From NCBI GenBank assembly GCA_004154925.1, contig QJNS01000007.1, forward strand, positions 124,001-188,000: a stretch of DNA of 64,000 nt, in the 5' to 3' direction. The notes below the pieces were generated by a model. The model was not told the origin of the DNA, did not search any database, and saw only the letters and a program-made list of their open reading frames with translations. Each line of letters begins with the position of its first letter. Position 1 is the stretch's first letter. Source of the DNA: Monosporascus cannonballus (Eukaryota; Ascomycota; Sordariomycetes; Xylariales). Shown here piece by piece: positions 51,526 to 62,236 of the stretch. Both the position numbers and the translations under genes were made by a program.

Positions 51526-53848
51526 TCAGAAGGCCGGAATGCCGAGAAGCCCAGTATCCCGGAATGGGATATACTCCATGGGACAGGTTATGTTAGGTGC
51601 TGGCACGTTGCCCGCAAAGTATGCCCGAACATGAGGGATATAGCAAAGTGACCCTCCTCCTTGGAGGATTACAGTGTGCTTGTACCATCCGTTAGCTCTC
51701 GATACTGGTGAGACCGCCCCTGCCTAGCCGTATCTCCCGTGGGGTATAAATGAGGGGAAATGAAAGACTGGACTTACTCCAATAGCCTCTTGGCCTAGCA
51801 CAACCGAACCCGGAAATCCCCTTGACATCTTATATGCCCTAAACGCCGAATGGCCACGTTGTTAGCTATCCCATTACCAGCGCGTAGATAAAGTCACAGG
51901 CTGTGGACTTGCCCTTGAATTGGAGTCACAACATCCACGGTGGTGCTCCTAAAAAGGATAGGAAAAGCCGTTTTGTTACTGGACGGGGGGAGAGCTCCTA
52001 ATACAGCAGTCATTAGCTCACGGCCAAAGCGAGTAACAAGGGAAATGGTAACGTTATCTCGTAGCCGTAGTATCGCATCAGCGTCAAGTGAGGGAAGACT
52101 TTACCCTGGAAAATCATGCTGTCTGGCAAGTCAGGCTCGAACGATCGACAGACGACCGAATCGACGTAATTGGGCCATATGTCCCCGACATAACGGCTCT
52201 GGGCCGCTACGTGTTCCGCGTACTCTCTATAATCATCTATGGTGACAAGGCTGTTTCTGCCGTACGAGTCGCTACATCGGATCACGGCGTTGGTGTCTCT
52301 TCGGACATAATAGGAGGAAGCGAAATAGTTCGCTATGCCGGTGGCATTTCCGTTTTCGAGTCCGGTGAGAACGTCTGCCAATGCCGGAAACTCCCCAAGC
52401 GGTGAATAGAGAGCATTAAGAATGGCAGCTTTCAAGTCGGAGTGGGTCGCCAGAGCGGGAAGACCTCCGGTTTCGATCCCAGGTACGGGAATCGGTTCGC
52501 GTTCAAGTCTTGAGACGATGCGGTCGAGACGTCTCGTTATATCTTCCGGCGATGGCCCCCAGAACGTACAGTTCTCGGGCCCCGCTTGATGGCAGAACGC
52601 AGCAAAACTCGCGACAGCTTCATCAGCCTGCCCGATGTTTTGCCTCCAACCATTAGCGTAATAGTCTTCAGCATCTAGGACGCCGTCTAGAACCTATAAT
52701 AATCGAAGTTAGTACCTGAGTTTGCGCGGTTACGAACGTCGGGGACCGCTCCCACAGCAGGTCTCGCCAGCCATGTATCAAGATATGACAATATTGGGCA
52801 AACCGGTACTCATGGCACGTGCTGGCAAAGTAGGAAGAGAACGGCCGGGGGACTACCATACCATTCGGCCCACCTTTCTGGGAAGAGGGAAGCAAATGTC
52901 GACCCGACGACAGTGCCGTAATTAATTCCGTATGCCCATAATTTCGCATCCGAGGCAACATTTCCGGCCGACTTCGCCTCGGCTTCGACGTATGTCAGAA
53001 TATCCCGGGCCACCTCCGCCGTAGTGACGTAGTACCCATGGGTAAATTTTTCCCTAACCGCGTTATTGCACCATTCGCCATAGATGTGACTCGAATAATC
53101 CTGCGTCTCCAGGGAGGTCGAGGACGTATTGGTGGCTCCGGTTTTGTAAACTCTACTGAACGCGTCTCTCGCCTCGGCGCTCCCCGGGAAACAGTCGAGT
53201 GCAGGCCCGCTATTGTTGACGCCCCGTGGATCGAACGCGACGATGTTGTACTGCTCTCCAAATATCTGCCTAGCAGTCGTCCCGAGTGTAAGGAGCGAAG
53301 AGACACCGGACCCCCTAGGGCCGCCTTGAGATGGATTAGTACATCCGATGTGGTTCGGTTTTACTAGAGTGGGTGTATCTTCTCCCGTGGATGATCAATA
53401 TATTTTCTGCGTCTTCTGCCGCATTCCGGCCGGCTAGCTTAATGAACGCAATGCCCGTGCTTCCAATACTGGGATCCGCATAGTCGAGCGGAACCTCCAG
53501 TTTGGCGCAGGTGAACGCTTCAAAGCATGGCGTCCACTCCAAGGTCGGTGATGGACGGATCTAATGGTGCGTTAAACTTAAGACGCCAAGGTACAGTAGG
53601 GCAACTGTGAGAATTTAAGACCTGATAGTGTCCCGCCGTAATGTGGGGCCTCACATTTTTTTTTTTTGGCATTTTCAGGATCTCACAGCAACGTAGCCTG
53701 TGATGGACGGCTTACTTACTGTTTCAAACCCGTACACCATCTCGCCAGGTCCAGAAGTGCATGTTACTGCGGGAACCATGCCCAAGAGCAATATACCCGC
53801 ATTGATTCTAGCATTGAATAGGGTGTGGACAAGTCTTAAGGGCGACAT
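51526..53848 (-). pseudogene. TAP-like secreted alpha/beta hydrolase (peptidase S33 type), inactivated
   Basis: Seven exons can be traced by homology and splice sites: 53,848-53,720, 53,560-53,365, 53,324-52,862, 52,693-52,105, 51,997-51,913, 51,838-51,778 and 51,678-51,526. Exon 1 gives a signal peptide (hydrophobic GILLLGMVPAV) and exon 2 has KLEVPLDYADP. Exon 3 has YNIVAFDPRG and WAYGINYGTVVGSTFASLFPER, exon 4 VLDGVLDAEDYY, exon 5 the Asp loop TVDVVTPI, exon 6 FPGSVVLGQEA and exon 7 the His region plus HVRAYFAG. This is the tripeptidyl-aminopeptidase-like family. Three faults are visible. The nucleophile motif G-x-S-x-G reads GINYG (Ser to Asn). One base is missing near the end of exon 3, giving a stop at the start of exon 4. 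The exon 2/3 junction leaves a distorted HGGGPGGSG loop. Exons 4-7 remain open and correctly phased, so decay is recent. Confidence 0.85.
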
Positions 53849-55390
53849 TGTCTGAGGAACGATTTACTCTTTTGGTTATGTACTTGTTGGCCGGAAACTA
53901 AGTTCTAAATCGCCAATGAAGGAAACTGGACAGGGAAGGAGGATAATTACTCCCGAACCTACGGCTTTATAGAACCTGTCATGCTGAACACGTGATATCG
54001 CACGAGGCTGTGTATGCGGACCACTCGAGTTGACAGGTTTACCACCCGCATGAATCACCCTGCGTATAGGAGCCCCCACTATTACGTGAATAATGAGGAG
54101 AGGGCGCGTTCTACAGACCGCCGCTTCAAGTCGCTAGTCCTGCTGCTTGACCTATTGTTACCCTGGCTGTCTATTCAATCCGTGCCCAAGATTATTGCGC
54201 CATGGGGACTATTTCCTTCCCTTCCTCGCCTGTCGTGCGGGCGCGCAATCCCTATTGTAGGACCGTAAATGTCTTCCATCTAGTTGTTGTAGGCAAGTTG
54301 TTAGACACGAACTCTGCTCCGTGATAGACCCCCTTTTAGTCAGAGTCAAGCAGGACTATATTGGGGTCGGGAGGAAGCTCCTCTCTGTTCATCGGGGAGA
54401 CGATGTATTCGGGGGCGACTTTAGCATCACACAGCAAAGTCAAAATACCCTCGGAGAAGACCCGGAGTGCAAGTGCACAGACGAGGTTGATACAGAGATG
54501 CGGCTGAAATGTGACAGCTCTAGTGGATGATCGGGATCTGGGGGAGGCAGCAGAGACTTTGCACTCTTTAGGTAAGTTAGTACCTAGATAGGCAACGCTA
54601 TATGGAAAAGCAGACCACAGGTGGGCAGGAAGGCTTCCGAAACCGGTGGCGCCATCAAACCGATCTGATGCCACGCCACTACCATCTCCTTGGTGACGAA
54701 TCACATGTTCGCACTAACTTCTAACCTAGACATTATTACCATCCACAGTCCTGTATGGCTGTATGCAGCCTGGGATAATCACTCAATTACACAAGATGTA
54801 CACAGTATCGTATGATGCCTTTCCTCAGCCATCAGGAACGAACATACGAACCTTGAGGGCACTGGGTACCTAACGAATAACTACCTCATAGGTACTTAGG
54901 TATCCACGAAGTAGGTACATCCTCCCTGGCGATAAGGGAGAGGAGAGACGTGGGCAGAGACGGGAAGAAAGACATGGAAGCGCGGAGCAGCTGCGGGATC
55001 AGGCTGAACCCACTATCGTGAGATGCAAAAACTGGGCGAGCGCCTTCAACAAAATATAAAATATGGACCGATTGTGGATCGGCACGGCGTGGGAAAACGT
55101 GCTAAGGTGCGGGAAGGTGCGGGCCAGTCAGGGGATTGCCATCGAAGAGCCATCAGATAAAGATTAAAAGGAAATACGAACCCGGGATGTCAGGGACGCA
55201 GCTATCATATCATATCATATCATATCATATCTTAGCAGAGGAGGTACGAATACATACCTACACCCAAACAACATCCGTGGGGAAAAAAGCGTCTCGTATT
55301 TATTTCCACACCTCCCAGTCCATCTCGTACAACCAACCACCCTCTTTCCCTCCACAACCAGTTCTACAGAAGCAGCGGCGCATATTCATA
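53849..55390. other. Intergenic region upstream of two divergent genes
   Basis: About 1.5 kb between the start of the TAP-like pseudogene (-) and the peroxiredoxin gene (+). Several open stretches exist (for example 54,014-54,268 + and 54,336-54,704 -), but none has a recognisable domain or convincing start. Part near 54,860-54,920 is rich in TACCTA/TAGGTA words. The last 150 bp are the peroxiredoxin promoter and leader, with a pentanucleotide repeat. Confidence 0.55.
55203..55231. repeat. (TATCA)n microsatellite in the peroxiredoxin leader/promoter
   Basis: Nearly six pentamer units, about 160 bp before the peroxiredoxin start codon. Length variation here could affect expression, but nothing in the sequence shows that. 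Confidence 0.85.
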
Positions 55391-56159
55391 ATGTCTTCGT
55401 CCGAGGCCTTCATCCAGCGTCCGGCTCCCGGATTCACCGCCACTACCGTCCTGCCCGGCGGCGAGTTCAAGGACGTCTCCCTCTCTGACTACCTCGGCCA
55501 ATGGTGAGCACTCTCACCTCTCCTCGTCATTCACAGCCACATATCAGCGAAGTAGTAGAATTGGCAAGTAGCAAACCCACGTCGCTAACCTCGTTTCTTC
55601 TGTCTCTGCCGCCAGGGTCGTCCTGCTCTTCTACCCACTAGATTTCACCTTCGTGTGCCCGACCGAGATCCTCAGCTTCAATGACGCCCTGCCGCAGTTC
55701 GCCGCCATCAACACGGCCGTGCTCGGCATCTCGACGGACTCGCACTTCTCGCACCTGGCGTGGGCCCAGCAGCCCCGTAAGCAGGGCGGCCTGGGCCCGG
55801 ACCTCAAGCTGCCGCTCGTGGCCGACAAGAACCAGGCCATCTCGCGCAAGTACGGCGTGCTGCTCGAGGACCAGGGCATCGCCCTGCGCGGCCTCTTCAT
55901 CATCGACCCCAAGGGCGTCCTGCGCCAGATCACCGTCAACGACCTGCCCGTCGGCCGCAGCGTCGATGAGACAATCCGCCTCGTCCAGGCCTTTCAGTTC
56001 ACCGACGAGTTCGGCGAGGTCTGCCCCGCCAACTGGCAGGCCGGCTCCAAGGGCATGAAGGCCGACCCCAAGGGCAGCCTCGAGTACTTCGCCAGCGCCA
56101 ACGCGAACGGCGTTGCCGATAACAACAAGCGCCAGCGCGTCGACTCCATGGTCGAGTAA
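55391..56159 (+). CDS. TSA1: Typical 2-Cys peroxiredoxin (thioredoxin peroxidase)
   Basis: Two exons, 55,391-55,503 and 55,616-56,159. The intron 55,504-55,615 has GTGAGC, a CTAAC branch site and GCCAG, and splits a Trp codon. The 218-residue cytosolic enzyme reduces hydrogen and alkyl peroxides, recycled by thioredoxin. The peroxidatic Cys52 lies in DFTFVCPTE, with Pro45 and Thr49 of the PxxxTxxC active site. The resolving Cys174 is in GEVCPANW. Both markers of over-oxidation-sensitive eukaryotic 2-Cys peroxiredoxins are present: GGLG at 95-98 and the C-terminal YF at 195-196. A basic NKRQR near residues 208-212 follows the YF motif. Length and motifs are normal for the family. The gene converges on SEC27. 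All residues needed for activity are present. Confidence 0.96.
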
Positions 56160-56991
56160 GAGGCGAAGATGAAAAGGGAGTTGCCAAAGGTCGATGGGAG
56201 GGTTCTCACGGGCGCACCCACGGCCGTCGCGGGGCAAGCAAGCTGTAATTAGACGCATAGACTCATAGATCGCGGTGATTGCATTAGACATAGACTCGCT
56301 AGATACATAATACGACGCTGAAATCATGCCGCCAAGCTCTGTACAACGCACGCATTGCGGTCTTGTCATGGTGTGGAGATGGGTGAGATACTACCCCTTC
56401 TCATTCTTACCCGTGCCATGCAACCAATAACTCTATGGTAGATAAACCCGACCGGCCCTCGCCACGTGGGGTCCATAATATTTTACAACTGGGTCGGCCG
56501 AGTTCCAATCTACCCAATAACGAACGCATGTAACATGGGATGGATGATACGTGGAAACATCCGTTTGAGTTGCCTACCTAAGGTAAGTAGATGATTGTAG
56601 GTCTACCTACCTAGTAACTTTAGTGTAAGCTTCTTAGTTCTCTTGGAATGCCATCCATCCTGCACCTGTCGAGGGGCCCTTACCTCCGTACGGACTATAA
56701 CGCCTGGAGAGCAAGGATCATTGACGATGATTCATTACCTGGCTACGGCGCTGCTAGCTACCTGTAATTTTTGGGGCTGCTTTCGCTGAAACGTGAACCA
56801 CCCCCTCCGAAAAGACTGCCAAAGAGCTAAGCTTCCCCATTCCGATCTTGTACGCGAATCAAACCACAGGATCTATAACCCACGCCAGGACGCGCCTCTT
56901 CCCCCTCCCTTTCTCTTTCGTAAGCTCTCAGGTCGCCGTCGTCTTCTCCGTGGCCGCTCACGAGGCGGGAATGGCCTGTGGAGTACCGCGA
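56160..56991. other. Convergent intergenic region
   Basis: About 830 bp between the stop codons of the peroxiredoxin (+) and SEC27 (-), so it must contain both 3' UTRs and polyadenylation sites. A cluster of TACCTA/TAGGTA-type words lies at about 56,570-56,615. No gene is seen; the open stretches here are antisense shadows. Confidence 0.65.
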
Positions 56992-59900
56992 TCATTCCTC
57001 CTCGGCGGTCTCATCAGATTGCTGCGCATCAGCCTCTTCATCCCCGTTGACAGCTCCATCAGTGGTAGCACCGCCCTCGTTTTCCAGCCTCAACCACTCA
57101 TCCCACTCGGGGAACAGCTCCTCGTCCTCGGCCGGAACGCCGATCATCTTTGCCACACGACCCTTCTTGTTCTTCTCCAGGCTCCCCCTCCACTGCTTGA
57201 CGGCATCCATCGTCAGGCTCGGTTTGTACGTCTGCGAGAATAGGGCGGCCTCGGCGAAGCGGTTGGTCTTGGTGAGGACCTCCATGCAGCCCGCCGTGTC
57301 GCCCATGATCCACTTGCTCGTGAATGCGACGTTGTGGCCGCCGGCCTCCTCGGCCAGTGCCGCGAGCGTCTTTAGGCCCTCTAGGTCCGATGTGCTGGAG
57401 TAGATCAGCAGGAGGGAACCGAGGTCCTTGGCGTGCGTGAAGCACTCGGTTGCGAGTGCCACGTCCCAGGCCGCGAGTGCCGCGTCGCCCACCGTCTTCC
57501 ATTTGTGGTCGACGTCCGCTTCCCGCGCCAGTTCGAGGGCGATGTCGAGTTGGTGTAGGGCCAGCGCCAGCTCGAACTTGTGCTCGGGATCCGTGGCCAC
57601 CTCGAGCGCGAGCTCCTTGTGGCCCTGCCCCTCGAGGAAGCGAGCGACCTTGTTGAACTGGTCCGCGGGCACGCTCGGTAACAGTTCGGCGGCAGTCTCC
57701 ATGTCCCCACGGAGAACCAAAGTCTGATACTCTAAGACGGGCAGAGACAGGGCGAAGGAGGTAACGTTGACATCTTTATCGGCGAGATATATGCGCGAGT
57801 CCCGCTGGATGTAGCCCAGAACATACATCGGCTGGTCGAAGTGTGAAACTGTATAAGTCTGGTCGCCCACCAGGTAGTTCAGTCGGTTGGTGCTGTTAGT
57901 ATAGATGAAGCAGTCTCCGACCCACACTCCGGTTCGTACACTATAGGGTCGATCAGTAACACGTAGCATACGACGGTCCCTACCGAGCTGACACTCACCT
58001 CTCGGAGATATCGGTGATGACCTCGAAAGCGGCTTCAACACCATCCTCATCGACCTGGCCCGCCTGAGCGGCCTCGATGTAGTTTTCCCGCGAGTACCGA
58101 AGGACGTAGAAGGTGTCATCGCACGCCAGAGTGACCAACTCGCCGCTCTCGGACCAATAAACTTCTCTGGGCTCGACCTCGATTCGTCGGACGAGACCAC
58201 CAGTCGCCCAGTCGTAAAAGCTGACACCACCCTGGCCCTTGACCCCCAAAAGAACACCACCCGTCAACCCCTCGGCCTGGAAGGGAACGTCCAGTCCACC
58301 TTGCTTCTCGGTGAAGTTCTTATATACCTTAACCGAGGTGGGCGATTCGCGAATGGCGAAGTCGTTGCTGTTCTCCTTGGTGGCCCACACGAAGTCCAAC
58401 GCGGATCCGAACGCCTTGTTTCGCCACGCCAGAGCCGTGTATATGATGTATTCGCCGTCTCCGCAGACGGCCACGAACCGTCCGTTGGGCGAGTGGATCA
58501 AAGTCGACGGATACACTTCGCAGGTGCCTAGCTCCTTTGTGGGAAGAGTGATCGCCTCGTTGTCCTTTAAGGCGTCTGTAACCCAGTCAGCTTGAGGACC
58601 GGCGGCTTAGGGGTAGAGGATCCAGTACCGCCGCCCTTGATGATGGACGAGAGGACTTCATTGTGCCTCGCCCAGATGAGCTTGCCGGAGCCGTCCATGG
58701 ATACTGCAGGCTCTTCTCGACCCAGCTTCACCACCACCGCTCCATCGTCGAAACCTACAGCTACGCCCTGTTTTCCTCTCTGGTAGGAGACGCACCAGGC
58801 GCGCTCTAAGCCATAGTTGAGGGACTGCTCGAAGCGGTAGGTGTTCGAATGCCATATCCTAATGGTGCCCTAGCAAAATCATCAGTATCCGGCGCGTTGT
58901 TCCCCCAGTATGTAGACGAGCATGTTGGGCTTACATCTTCGGAGCCGGAGATGATGACCGGCAGCTCGGGGTGGTAGCAGGCAAACGACACATTATTCGT
59001 ATGTCCTTCAAGCGTGGCGATCAGTGATTTGGTGGTGTAATCCCAAACTTTGACCTAGCGGGCTAGTCAGTATACGAGACAAGTCCGTAACAAAAAGTGG
59101 TGGCCATTACCGTCCTATCGTCGCTCGTAGTGAGGAGGTAAGGCTTGTCGGCATGTGGGTAGTAGTCCACATGGTTGACACCCTTCGTCTCGTGTCTGTC
59201 AGGGGTGGCCGTGTCAGTCAATACTCCAAGACAGAAAGTTCCGAGGGGCAAGTCCGACTCAACTTACGCCTCGAGTGTGAAGTTGGCCGTGGGAGAACCA
59301 AGAGACCATATCTTCACAGTCCGGTCTAAACAGGCCGAAGCAAAGGTATTCGTGTCCTTAGGATTGATGGCGAGACCCATAACATAGTGAGAATGTCCCT
59401 CGAAGACCTGGACGCACTTCCAGCCCTTCTCCCAGTCGAACAGCTTAATTGTCATGTCATCGGAAGCGGTGAGGACGAAGGGCTGGGTGGGGTGTACGGC
59501 GATGGCTCGGATGTAGTCGGGGTGGGCTTCGAAGGAGGTGATCTTCTCAGACGTATTGTAGTTATACACGCGCAGCTGAAAATCGTCGGAGCCGCAGACG
59601 ATCCAGTTCTTCCTGGCGACGAAGCGGCCAGCTCGGACGGGGACGTCGGTCAGCTCGAACGTCTTAACTATCTGCTGCGTCTCATAGCTCCAGATATAGA
59701 CATGACCTATTCAGGGGGGGTGCCCGTCAGCCAAAGGGGGGAAAGGCACAAGATCGTGATAGGGGACGGTCCAGACTCGACAAAGACGGGAATACGCACC
59801 ACTGTAGAGAGTCGTGAGGATCCATGGCTCATGGGGGTGGAAATCGATGCCTTGGTTATTATACCGTCAGCATTCAGGGCGCATGACGTTTCGATGGGGT

Positions 59901-60048
59901 CGCTAGTACCTTTTACACGCTCGCTGCGCGCAAAGAGCTGCCTCTGTACATTACTTCCTATGTCAGCGAGCTCCGCCTCTCCGTCACCTTAAGAGCTTCC
60001 GGGGACATGAAACCTGAGCAGCTTACTGACCTTCACGTCCAGCCTCAT
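56992..60048 (-). CDS. SEC27: Coatomer subunit beta' (beta'-COP)
   Basis: Nine exons: 60,048-60,031, 59,943-59,910, 59,850-59,800, 59,706-59,268, 59,195-59,111, 59,054-58,935, 58,869-58,629, 58,575-57,999 and 57,940-56,992. All have GT-AG introns of 53-93 nt and consistent phases, giving 837 residues. The start is MRLDVK spliced to [12 protein letters not shown], the near-invariant N terminus of beta'-COP. Residues to about 310 form the first WD40 propeller ([49 protein letters not shown], each with an SxDxTVKxW-type strand). The second propeller includes [20 protein letters not shown]. The last exon is the alpha-solenoid ([29 protein letters not shown]) with an acidic tail. It is part of the COPI coat for retrograde Golgi-to-ER transport and binds dilysine cargo signals. 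It appears intact and essential. Confidence 0.96.
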
Positions 60049-60210
60049 TTCGGCGGTGGCTCGATACCAAATGTGCGATCAAGGACAGACGGATGGATAG
60101 AATGTCCGTCCCGCTGTAGCAAGTCAATAGTCGAAGGTCCTCGGGAGGAGATTCGAAAGTCACATAAGAAGTGTTCCAGCGTCGTCGGGTGCTGGGAAAG
60201 ACCGCGGTAG

Positions 60211-60245
60211 TCGCCGTCGTCGCCGTTGTCGTTGTCGTTGTCGTT
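60211..60245. repeat. Trinucleotide/hexanucleotide repeat (TCG/TTG) in the SEC27 upstream region
   Basis: Alternating GTC and GTT units, 160-200 bp upstream of the SEC27 start codon and probably within its leader or core promoter. Confidence 0.8.
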
Positions 60246-60483
60246 TAATTCATCAATGCTGTCCCTTATTTCGATGGGTTCAACTGTGGTCTTATCGGGG
60301 AAGAGTGGGGCCACATACCTGCACTACCACAGCAGTTTAGCTCCCCACAGCGTCCCAGCCTCAACAGCAGCCTCACCAAGCCCCCCCAGCCAGCCCAGCA
60401 TAAACACTACACCAGCCACATGTAGAAGCCACACAGAATGTGTGTGGCGCAAAGTCCGTAATTCCAACTTACACGTGCCGAAA

Positions 60484-60528
60484 GTGTACGAAGCGTACGA
60501 AGTGCATGAAGTGTACGAGGTGTTAGAG
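60484..60528. repeat. Five imperfect 9-bp tandem repeats (GTGTACGAA)
   Basis: Units GTGTACGAA, GCGTACGAA, GTGCATGAA, GTGTACGAG and GTGTTAGAG follow one another without gaps, about 440 bp upstream of the SEC27 start. It would encode a V-Y-E-like repeat on the plus strand, but no gene is supported there. Confidence 0.75.
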
Positions 60529-61036
60529 AGCACTCAGGCTCGTAATTCTACAAGGCTGAATTTCGATTATTGGTGCTACTGCTCGTCTAACGCGCGTGTA
60601 GCAGTGGTTATACTGAAGTGGCCACTCCTTGCGGGACTTCATTGACAAGATTACCATCCTCAATACAGAGAGCACAATTCCAACCATCGGACATGCAATT
60701 GATTGAAAGGCTGATATTTTGTTGTCTACGAGGCCATCACTCATCAGGAAATCATGTCAAAGAGCCCTAGCATTGGAAGAAAACCCAGCAGTCTTGATCT
60801 ACATACAGGAGCGGGAAAAGAATCGCCCCGTTGCCCTAATGGGTGGTGTCTCAAGCCCTTCGGTGCCATTTGAACGCCTTGACCCCGGACCTTTTAGTCG
60901 TTCCCTTTGCATAATTCGCATTCGCTTTCAAAGTCATCAGTAGTCATTTGCAATCGTGTCCATCCATCCGATCCACTCATAGCTTCGTCGTCCGAGTCCT
61001 GAACGCACCCGCAGAAATTGGTGACCCCCGGCCGAG

Positions 61037-62236
61037 TCAGTCCTGGCTGTCGGCCTGTACCTTCTTGACCACCTCGACCACCTTGGGGTAGAGCTTATCC
61101 GAGGCCGATAGCCCGGTGACCTTGGCCACGACGTCCTCGGCGCTGCTGTCCTTCATGATGGTCGCCAGCTCCTTGCTCTCGTCATCACCCTCGACGTTCT
61201 GGAAGCGGAACGCCATCTCCGCCGCCCCGAGCAGGGCCCTCGTGCTGAGCCCTCTCTCCTCGAGCTCGGCAGCGGGGCCGATGAATCGCTCCTTGCGGCC
61301 CAGCTTGCGCAGCGGGGCGCGGCCGACTCGCTCGACAGCGTCGGCCAGGTACGGGTTGCTGATCCGGTTGATGATCTTCTCCTTGTAGGCGTCCTGCTCC
61401 TCCTGCGAGATGCCGTGCTTGGCGACGATCAGAGCGGCCGTCTCGGTGATGGCGGCTTTAACTTCGGCTCGGATGGCCTCGTCTCGCATGGCATCGTCGA
61501 CCGTCGTCTTGTGTCGGTTGTATCCGTAGTAGGCGGCCGTGGCATGGGAAGTGTTGACGGTGAAGAGCTTGCGCTCGATGAACGGCTCTAGGTTCTCAGT
61601 CCATTTGATGCCTTCGATGGACGGTCTCTCGACCTTTGCCGATGTCTTGACGTCCGAGTCCTTGTCGAAAGGTTTCGACTCGACGACCCACTCGTAGAAC
61701 TTCTCGAGTGTGACGTCCAAGCCGGCGTTCGGGTCCTGGGCGGGCACAATGCGGTCAATAGCCGAGTTGGCGTAAGCAGCCTTCTCGTGGTGGTTCTCGA
61801 GACTCTCCGGGGCCATGTTGGCCTTGATATGCTCGGCAAGAGCCGAGGTGGCACCGATCATGTTCTCGCAGGCAATGACGGCCAGGGGCTTCAGGTCGTT
61901 AGATCGCTTGTCGATGCCCTTGGCGATGACAGGGGCGATGAACTTCAGGATGTTGGGGCCGACGGAGCAGGTGACGACATCGGCAGTCGAGATCTCGTCG
62001 ATCAGTTTAGCCTCATCGTGCCTGGAGTTGATGGCACGGTAGTTGGTGATGATCTTCTCGTCCTTGCTGTCGACGCCGACTTCCTTGACCTTGTACTGCG
62101 GCGTGGCGTTTAGGGCGTCGACGACCTTGTCGATGACATCAGCAAAGACGACCTCGTAGCCGGACTCGTGAAGAAAGCAGGCGACAAAGCCTCGGCCGAT
62201 GTTGCCGGCGCCGAAATGAACAGCCTTCCTGCCCAT
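61037..62236 (-). CDS. mpdA: Mannitol-1-phosphate 5-dehydrogenase
   Basis: A single-exon gene of 399 codons, close to the usual fungal length of about 390. It reversibly converts fructose-6-phosphate and NADH to mannitol-1-phosphate, the first step of fungal mannitol synthesis, in the cytosol. The N-terminal Rossmann fold begins with the dinucleotide loop GAGNIGRG at residues 9-16. It is followed by a [10 protein letters not shown] block near 89-98 and [10 protein letters not shown] at 121-130. The substrate/catalytic part contains the family's conserved Lys at about residue 223 in [19 protein letters not shown]. The helical C-terminal domain includes [15 protein letters not shown] and [12 protein letters not shown]. 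The start ATG lies in CCACAATGG, and no upstream ATG fits. All motifs look intact. It lies in tandem with SEC27 but with a separate promoter; I see no functional link between the two. Confidence 0.97.
   Translation of the reverse strand: MGRKAVHFGAGNIGRGFVACFLHESGYEVVFADVIDKVVDALNATPQYKVKEVGVDSKDEKIITNYRAINSRHDEAKLIDEISTADVVTCSVGPNILKFIAPVIAKGIDKRSNDLKPLAVIACENMIGATSALAEHIKANMAPESLENHHEKAAYANSAIDRIVPAQDPNAGLDVTLEKFYEWVVESKPFDKDSDVKTSAKVERPSIEGIKWTENLEPFIERKLFTVNTSHATAAYYGYNRHKTTVDDAMRDEAIRAEVKAAITETAALIVAKHGISQEEQDAYKEKIINRISNPYLADAVERVGRAPLRKLGRKERFIGPAAELEERGLSTRALLGAAEMAFRFQNVEGDDESKELATIMKDSSAEDVVAKVTGLSASDKLYPKVVEVVKKVQADSQD

Larger units (their letters stand above)
60049..61036. other. 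SEC27 promoter/leader and 3' region of the mannitol dehydrogenase gene
   Basis: About 990 bp between two minus-strand genes. It contains a (GTTGTC)-type simple repeat (60,211-60,245) and a degenerate 9-bp tandem repeat (60,484-60,528). An open stretch directly upstream of SEC27 ends with a TGA overlapping the SEC27 ATG (AAATGA), but it begins at GTG and its codons include the simple repeat. I do not call it a gene or a proven upstream frame. Confidence 0.55.

Noticed and set aside
54336..54704. 122-codon minus-strand frame in the 53.8-55.4 kb gap.
   Set aside because: Non-ATG start, no domain, no supporting intron structure. Consistent with chance in sequence of this composition.
60045..60314. 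Upstream frame whose TGA overlaps the SEC27 ATG (AAATGA).
   Set aside because: It begins at GTG and contains the simple repeat. Without transcript data it is not a supported upstream frame.
60226..60645. 139-codon plus-strand frame with V-Y-E repeats.
   Set aside because: It begins at a non-ATG codon inside a simple repeat. The repeat residues come from a 9-bp tandem repeat; no domain.
50100..62236. A biosynthetic or functional gene cluster.
   Set aside because: The five genes belong to unrelated housekeeping or stress roles with separate promoters and mixed strands. Nothing suggests co-regulation.
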